From positions 20,084 through 84,083 of the forward strand of contig DAOTGG010000001.1 of assembly GCA_035446985.1 (NCBI GenBank): 64,000 nt of DNA, given 5' to 3'. This document shows positions 60,626-64,000 of this stretch, piece after piece (position 1 is the first letter of the stretch; each line of letters opens with the position of its first letter). The stretch is from JAQUSX01 sp035446985. Its GTDB lineage: Bacteria > Bacillota > Clostridia > Christensenellales > CAG-314. The notes below the pieces were generated by a model, which was not told the origin of the DNA, ran no database searches, and was given only the letters and a program-made list of their open reading frames with translations. Made by a program: the position numbers and the translations under genes.

Positions 60626-61672
60626 ATGAAGAGATTTTGGAGTACAGTATTAGCCGTAATAATAGCGGCGACAATAAGTTTTTCCGGAGTAGTTGCCGCA
60701 GAAAACGCGCCCAGCGGATTTGATTACTTATTTGGTACAGGTTCGGAAATCACCGAAGAAGTCTACCTTTGCGGCATACCTATCGGTATCACGATAGACG
60801 GAGACGGAGTAGGGGTTATAGGACTAAACGAATTTGTTTCGCCCGACGGCGTTTGTTCTCCGGCACGCAGCGCAGGTATATGCATCGGCGACGTTATCAC
60901 GGAAATAAACGGAATAAAAATCACCAATGTTAACACCTTGTCAAAAATCACTAACGAGTCACAGGGAAAGTCGCTTAATATAAAATACATCCGCGACGGA
61001 GTAGCCGCGGAACTGGAAATAACGCCGAAACTCGATGTTATGAGTAAAACCTACAAGCTCGGACTATGGGCGAAAGACAGCTCCAGCGGTATCGGCACGA
61101 TGACTTATATAAGAAAAAATCTTCAATTCGGCTCATTAGGCCATCCGATACTTTCGCAGGACAAACAGATAGTGAAAGTCATTAACGGCGCAATTTATGA
61201 TTGCGGAATAGAAGGCGTAGTCAAAGGCGAAAAAGGTCAGGCGGGCGAATTAAAAGGCGTATTCGACATAACCGCGCCCTTGGGCAATATTTACGTCAAC
61301 AACCAGTACGGCGTATACGGCAATATTTATAAACTACCATCTAATATTGACAAAAAACTTTACAGCGTAGCTTCTGCTAGGGAAGTTATTCCAGGCAAAG
61401 CGTACATTTTGACCACCATTAACGGCGACACTCCCGAGTTATTTGAGATAGAAATAGTAAGAGTTTTTGCGCAGACGACGATAAGTGATAAAGGAATTGT
61501 TATAAGAATTACAGATGAAAAATTATTGGAAATTACGGGCGGAATCGTTCAAGGTATGAGCGGCAGCCCGATAATTCAAAACGGCAAATTCGTGGGGGCA
61601 GTAACTCACGTTTTCATTAACGATCCAACGAAAGGTTACGGCATTTTGGCTCAATGGATGTTAGAAAATTAA
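60626..61672 (+). CDS. spoIVB: SpoIVB serine peptidase
   Basis: The 348-residue protease is made in the forespore and triggers sigma-K processing by cutting SpoIVFA. An N-terminal signal/anchor (FWSTVLAVIIAATISFSGVV), a PDZ domain (about 75-135, SAGICIGDVITEINGIKI) and the S55 peptidase domain with GSLGHPIL and the Ser-containing GMSGSPIIQNGKFVGAVTHV (Ser312) are visible. It is shorter than the B. subtilis protein (about 425). TTTAGGAGCG precedes the ATG. Confidence 0.94.
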   Translation: MKRFWSTVLAVIIAATISFSGVVAAENAPSGFDYLFGTGSEITEEVYLCGIPIGITIDGDGVGVIGLNEFVSPDGVCSPARSAGICIGDVITEINGIKITNVNTLSKITNESQGKSLNIKYIRDGVAAELEITPKLDVMSKTYKLGLWAKDSSSGIGTMTYIRKNLQFGSLGHPILSQDKQIVKVINGAIYDCGIEGVVKGEKGQAGELKGVFDITAPLGNIYVNNQYGVYGNIYKLPSNIDKKLYSVASAREVIPGKAYILTTINGDTPELFEIEIVRVFAQTTISDKGIVIRITDEKLLEITGGIVQGMSGSPIIQNGKFVGAVTHVFINDPTKGYGILAQWMLEN

Positions 61673-61811
61673 TTTTATTTAGCGTTTAATTTATAGAACG
61701 GTTTAAGTTTAATTAAGGCAAAAAACCTATTTACGAATAACATCGATAATTTTTTTATAAGGTATCTATCAATATAAAATTTTTTCGTATATCAAAAACT
61801 AACATATCGAC

Positions 61812-61849
61812 AAAAATCGACTCATATTTAATAAATATGGGTCGTTTTT
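61812..61849 (+). terminator. Terminator-like hairpin enclosing the spoIIM-like start codon
   Basis: A 12-bp stem (61818-61829 with 61833-61844, one G-U pair, loop AAT) is followed by five T. It looks like a strong terminator for spoIVB, yet its 3' arm contains the ATG (61837-61839) of the next gene. Confidence 0.8.
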
Positions 61850-62403
61850 GCGAAAAAATCTTTTACGCCGCTAGATATTATATTTTTAATAAAAAATGGA
61901 TTTTCGCCGTTAGTGTAATCGTATGTCTTGGCGGGGCTATTTTTGGCGCGGTGACAAAAATTAATATTTTTTCGTCTATACAGTCCGATATAACCGTAAA
62001 CGTAATAATAACGGGCGGTTTCGGAGCTGTTTTTTGGCATTGTTTTTTCCCTAACCTTATTATAATAATAGGGGCTTTTTTCCTGGGTTTTAACTCGATA
62101 ACCGTATGGTTAATTTTTGTACTCACGTTCTTTCGCGGGCTGTATATAGGCGGTTTTTGCGTTTCGGTCTGGTGTTTGGGTTTTTACGGCGTGATATTTA
62201 TCCTGTTTTATTCGGTTATCCAAATAGCTTTTTGCGCTTTCGTTTTGGGGTACGTCATGGCGTATTCCTTGGATAACTGCAACTGCTCTTTTTACAACGC
62301 GGATTATCAAATTTTGATATTTTTAGCTATTTTTACAGCGATTTTTGCTCTAATTCAATGCTGTATCGTATTTTTACTGCCCAGAGCCATATTGATAATT
62401 TAA
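61837..62403 (+). CDS. spoIIM: SpoIIM-like polytopic membrane protein
   Basis: The 188-residue protein has five or six hydrophobic spans and the segment FFRGLYIGGFCVSV followed by GFYGVIFILFYSVIQ, which resembles the RGFxIGF...G...LP pattern of SpoIIM. SpoIIM, with SpoIID and SpoIIP, drives engulfment in sporulation. Position between spoIVB and deoB-dac fits spoIIM neighbourhoods in Bacillota. The only available start is the ATG inside the hairpin, without any ribosome site. Family assignment is moderate. Confidence 0.62.
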   Translation: MGRFCEKIFYAARYYIFNKKWIFAVSVIVCLGGAIFGAVTKINIFSSIQSDITVNVIITGGFGAVFWHCFFPNLIIIIGAFFLGFNSITVWLIFVLTFFRGLYIGGFCVSVWCLGFYGVIFILFYSVIQIAFCAFVLGYVMAYSLDNCNCSFYNADYQILIFLAIFTAIFALIQCCIVFLLPRAILII

Positions 62404-62421
62404 TTTTTAGGTTTAATTTGA

Positions 62422-62450
62422 TTGTTAATTTTTACATATTTTGTTATAAT
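62422..62450 (+). promoter_or_regulatory. Sigma-A promoter of deoB
   Basis: TTGTTA (62422-62427) and TATAAT (62445-62450) are 17 bases apart, with TG at 62442-62443 (extended -10). deoB starts 25 bases downstream. Confidence 0.8.
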
Positions 62451-62474
62451 GGCGGCAATAGGAGCAAAAATTTT

Positions 62475-63623
62475 ATGAGAGCATTCGTTATTGTTATTGA
62501 CGGATTCGGTATAGGTGCGTTACCCGATTGCAAAATGTACGGCGACTTTGGCGCAAATACTTTAAAAAACACACTCAGCGCATACGATATGTATATACCC
62601 AATCTTAAAAAACTAGGTTTATTTAATATAGACGGAGTTTATCCCGATGACCGTTCGGCAAAAGGAGCTTACGGCAGAATGGCAGAACTTTCAAAAGCGA
62701 AAGACACTACTGTAGGACATTGGGAAATAGCCGGCGTAGTCATAAATAAACCTTTCCCTGTTTTCCCCGACGGTTTTCCAAAACCCTTAGTAGACAAACT
62801 CGAAAATATTTTTGGTTGCGGAATCTTGCTGAACAAACCTTACAGCGGAACAGAAGCGATAAGGGACTACGGTGAGGAACACCTTAAAACAGGCAAACCC
62901 ATAGTCTATACATCGGCGGACAGCGTATTGCAGGTAGCTTGTCATGTGGACAAGGTGCCGTTGCAGCAACTTTATGACTGGTGCCAAAAAATCCGCGATA
63001 TCTGTGTCGGTGATTATAACGTAGGTAGAGTTATCGCAAGACCGTTTAGCGGAAAATATCCTTTTGAGCGTACCGCTGACAGAAAAGATTTTTCACTTAT
63101 GCCGCCGTCAGACACTTTGCTTGATGACGTTAAAGCGAACAAACTTAACAGTATCGGCGTAGGTAAAATTGAAGATATTTTCAATTTCCGCGGACTTACT
63201 GAAAGCTATCATACTCATACGAACAAAGAAGGCATGGAAAAACTAATGGAACTCGTCGGCAGAGAGTTTGACGGACTTGTTTTCGCTAATTTGGTCGATA
63301 CAGATATGCTTTACGGACACAGACGCGACGTTTTCGGTTACGCTCAGGCTATGGAAGAAATCGACAAGCGTCTCGGCGAATTTATGCCTTGCATGAAGCA
63401 TGACGACGTTTTGTATATCACCAGCGACCACGGAAACGATCCCACTCACAAAGCGCATACCGACCACACAAGGGAGTACACTCCGCTATTGATATACGGA
63501 AGAGATATAGTACCTACCAATCTCGGCACGCTTATAGGCTTTGACGTAATCGCGGACACGATTCGCGAACAATTCGCTCTACCTAACAAAGGTAAATCTA
63601 TCTGGCAAAAAATCACACTTTAA
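62475..63623 (+). CDS. deoB: Phosphopentomutase
   Basis: The 382-residue alkaline-phosphatase-fold enzyme interconverts ribose 1- and 5-phosphate (and deoxy forms) in nucleoside salvage. Metal motifs: VIVIDGFGIGALPD, KAKDTTVGHWEIAG, NLVDTDMLYGHRRD and ITSDHGNDPTHKAHTDHTRE. I start at ATG 62475, with AGGAG 11-15 bases upstream. A longer frame (62358) overlaps the previous gene and the promoter. Order deoB-dac is shared with B. subtilis drm-dacF. Confidence 0.97.
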   Translation: MRAFVIVIDGFGIGALPDCKMYGDFGANTLKNTLSAYDMYIPNLKKLGLFNIDGVYPDDRSAKGAYGRMAELSKAKDTTVGHWEIAGVVINKPFPVFPDGFPKPLVDKLENIFGCGILLNKPYSGTEAIRDYGEEHLKTGKPIVYTSADSVLQVACHVDKVPLQQLYDWCQKIRDICVGDYNVGRVIARPFSGKYPFERTADRKDFSLMPPSDTLLDDVKANKLNSIGVGKIEDIFNFRGLTESYHTHTNKEGMEKLMELVGREFDGLVFANLVDTDMLYGHRRDVFGYAQAMEEIDKRLGEFMPCMKHDDVLYITSDHGNDPTHKAHTDHTREYTPLLIYGRDIVPTNLGTLIGFDVIADTIREQFALPNKGKSIWQKITL

Positions 63624-63694
63624 AATTATTTTGATTTCACCTGGATTTAGTTAATATAAAAATATTTCTAAAAATTAAAAATCCAAATAATTTT

Positions 63695-63721
63695 CGGCGG
63701 GCTATCATACCCGCCGTTTTT
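63695..63721 (+). terminator. Rho-independent terminator after deoB
   Basis: A 7-bp GC stem (CGGCGGG / CCCGCCG, 8-base loop) is followed by TTTTTG. Confidence 0.9.
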
Positions 63722-63784
63722 GTATATTTTGAAAAGGCAAACAAATACTAAAATCAAAGAATTTTTTTACGGGAGAGATAAAAA

Positions 63785-64000
63785 ATGAAAAAATCAGCGA
63801 TAATTATTTGTTTGATACTAGCTGTGGCTTTTGTATTTCCGCAACTGTGTTTTGCTGACACGTCTGCAAAAGTTGCAAATACGTCGAGCGATATTACGAA
63901 AATTGTAAATGCTTCGACCGATACTATGAAAATCGCAAACACATCGACCGCAAAGTCGGCTTTACTAATGGAATACAATACTGGCGAGATTTTGTACGCG
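63785..64000 (+). CDS. D-alanyl-D-alanine carboxypeptidase, 5' end only
   Basis: The frame runs off the window after 72 codons. It has a signal peptide (SAIIICLILAVAFVFPQLCFA), three imperfect repeats of 9-10 residues (KVANTSSDI, KIVNASTDT, KIANTSTAK), and then KSALLMEYNTGEILYA, the start of the penicillin-binding peptidase S11 domain. By context it is likely DacF-like, the sporulation-associated enzyme next to deoB in Bacillus. GGGAG lies 10-14 bases upstream of the ATG. Confidence 0.85.
   Translation, partial: MKKSAIIICLILAVAFVFPQLCFADTSAKVANTSSDITKIVNASTDTMKIANTSTAKSALLMEYNTGEILYA

Noticed and set aside
62358..62474. N-terminal extension of deoB
   Set aside because: It overlaps the previous gene and the deoB promoter; ATG 62475 has AGGAG and the family N-terminus.
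1..64000. CRISPR arrays, insertion sequences, prophage, tRNA or rRNA genes
   Set aside because: Looked for on both strands; no repeated spacer pattern, transposase, integrase or cloverleaf sequence was seen.

Overview
The window is a 64 kb housekeeping stretch from a low-GC, endospore-forming Gram-positive bacterium, most likely an anaerobic member of the Clostridia. The signs are A/T-rich coding sequence with strong GGAGG ribosome sites, a complete spoIIIAA-AH operon, spoIVB, a spoIIM-like gene, Asp23, ArgR, ISC-type Fe-S genes led by an IscR-like Rrf2 protein, and gene orders typical of Bacillota. I see no transposase, phage gene, CRISPR array, tRNA or rRNA. Every gene I accept lies on the + strand, so the window is probably one arm of the leading strand.

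Layout. 1-12 kb: rpmF, plsX-rnc, smc-ftsY, ylxM-ffh, then the rpsP-khpA-rimM-trmD-rbgA-rnhB-yraN-rplS translation cluster. 12-22.5 kb: comM, dprA-topA-trmFO-hslV-hslU, an RseC-like protein, trxA, glyA. 22.7-26 kb: iscR-iscS-iscU, a 46-residue membrane protein, ruvX and a DUF1292 protein with a cysteine-rich tail. 26-36 kb: rpsB-tsf, pyrH, frr, uppS-cdsA-dxr-rseP-ispG and a shortened polC. 36-46 kb: rimP-nusA-ylxR-infB-rbfA-nrnA-truB-ribF-nfo-pepP, then efp. 46-51 kb: spoIIIAA-AH. 51-60.5 kb: asp23, nusB-xseA-xseB-ispA, a large structured RNA that I identify as OLE RNA, its membrane partner OapA, dxs, nadK, argR, recN. 60.6-64 kb: spoIVB, spoIIM-like, deoB and the 5' end of a D-Ala-D-Ala carboxypeptidase gene.

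Most notable items. (1) A roughly 580-nt OLE RNA (54271-54850) with its own extended -10 promoter and a closing end-to-end helix lies between ispA and dxs, directly upstream of oapA. OLE ribonucleoproteins are a rare, only partly understood bacterial RNA-protein system at the membrane. (2) SMC is only 977 residues long and lacks a recognisable hinge domain. (3) At the polC locus there is a 517-residue protein that keeps the PolC N-terminal, OB and 3'-5' exonuclease parts but has no polymerase. (4) The DUF1292 protein carries a 12-cysteine CxC tail. (5) The only start codon of the spoIIM-like gene sits inside a terminator-like hairpin. (6) rimP and infB both start with TTG just behind an ATG that hits a stop codon within one or two codons.

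Functionally, ribosome assembly and translation (rpmF, rpsP, rplS, rpsB, rimM, rimP, rbfA, rbgA, infB, tsf, frr, efp), SRP targeting (ffh, ftsY) and the MEP isoprenoid/lipid-carrier route (dxs, dxr, ispG, ispA, uppS) are interleaved with DNA maintenance genes (smc, rnhB, topA, recN, xseAB, nfo, ruvX) and sporulation genes. Coordinates use start codons I chose from ribosome sites and family N-termini. For fourteen genes these differ from the longest open frame.
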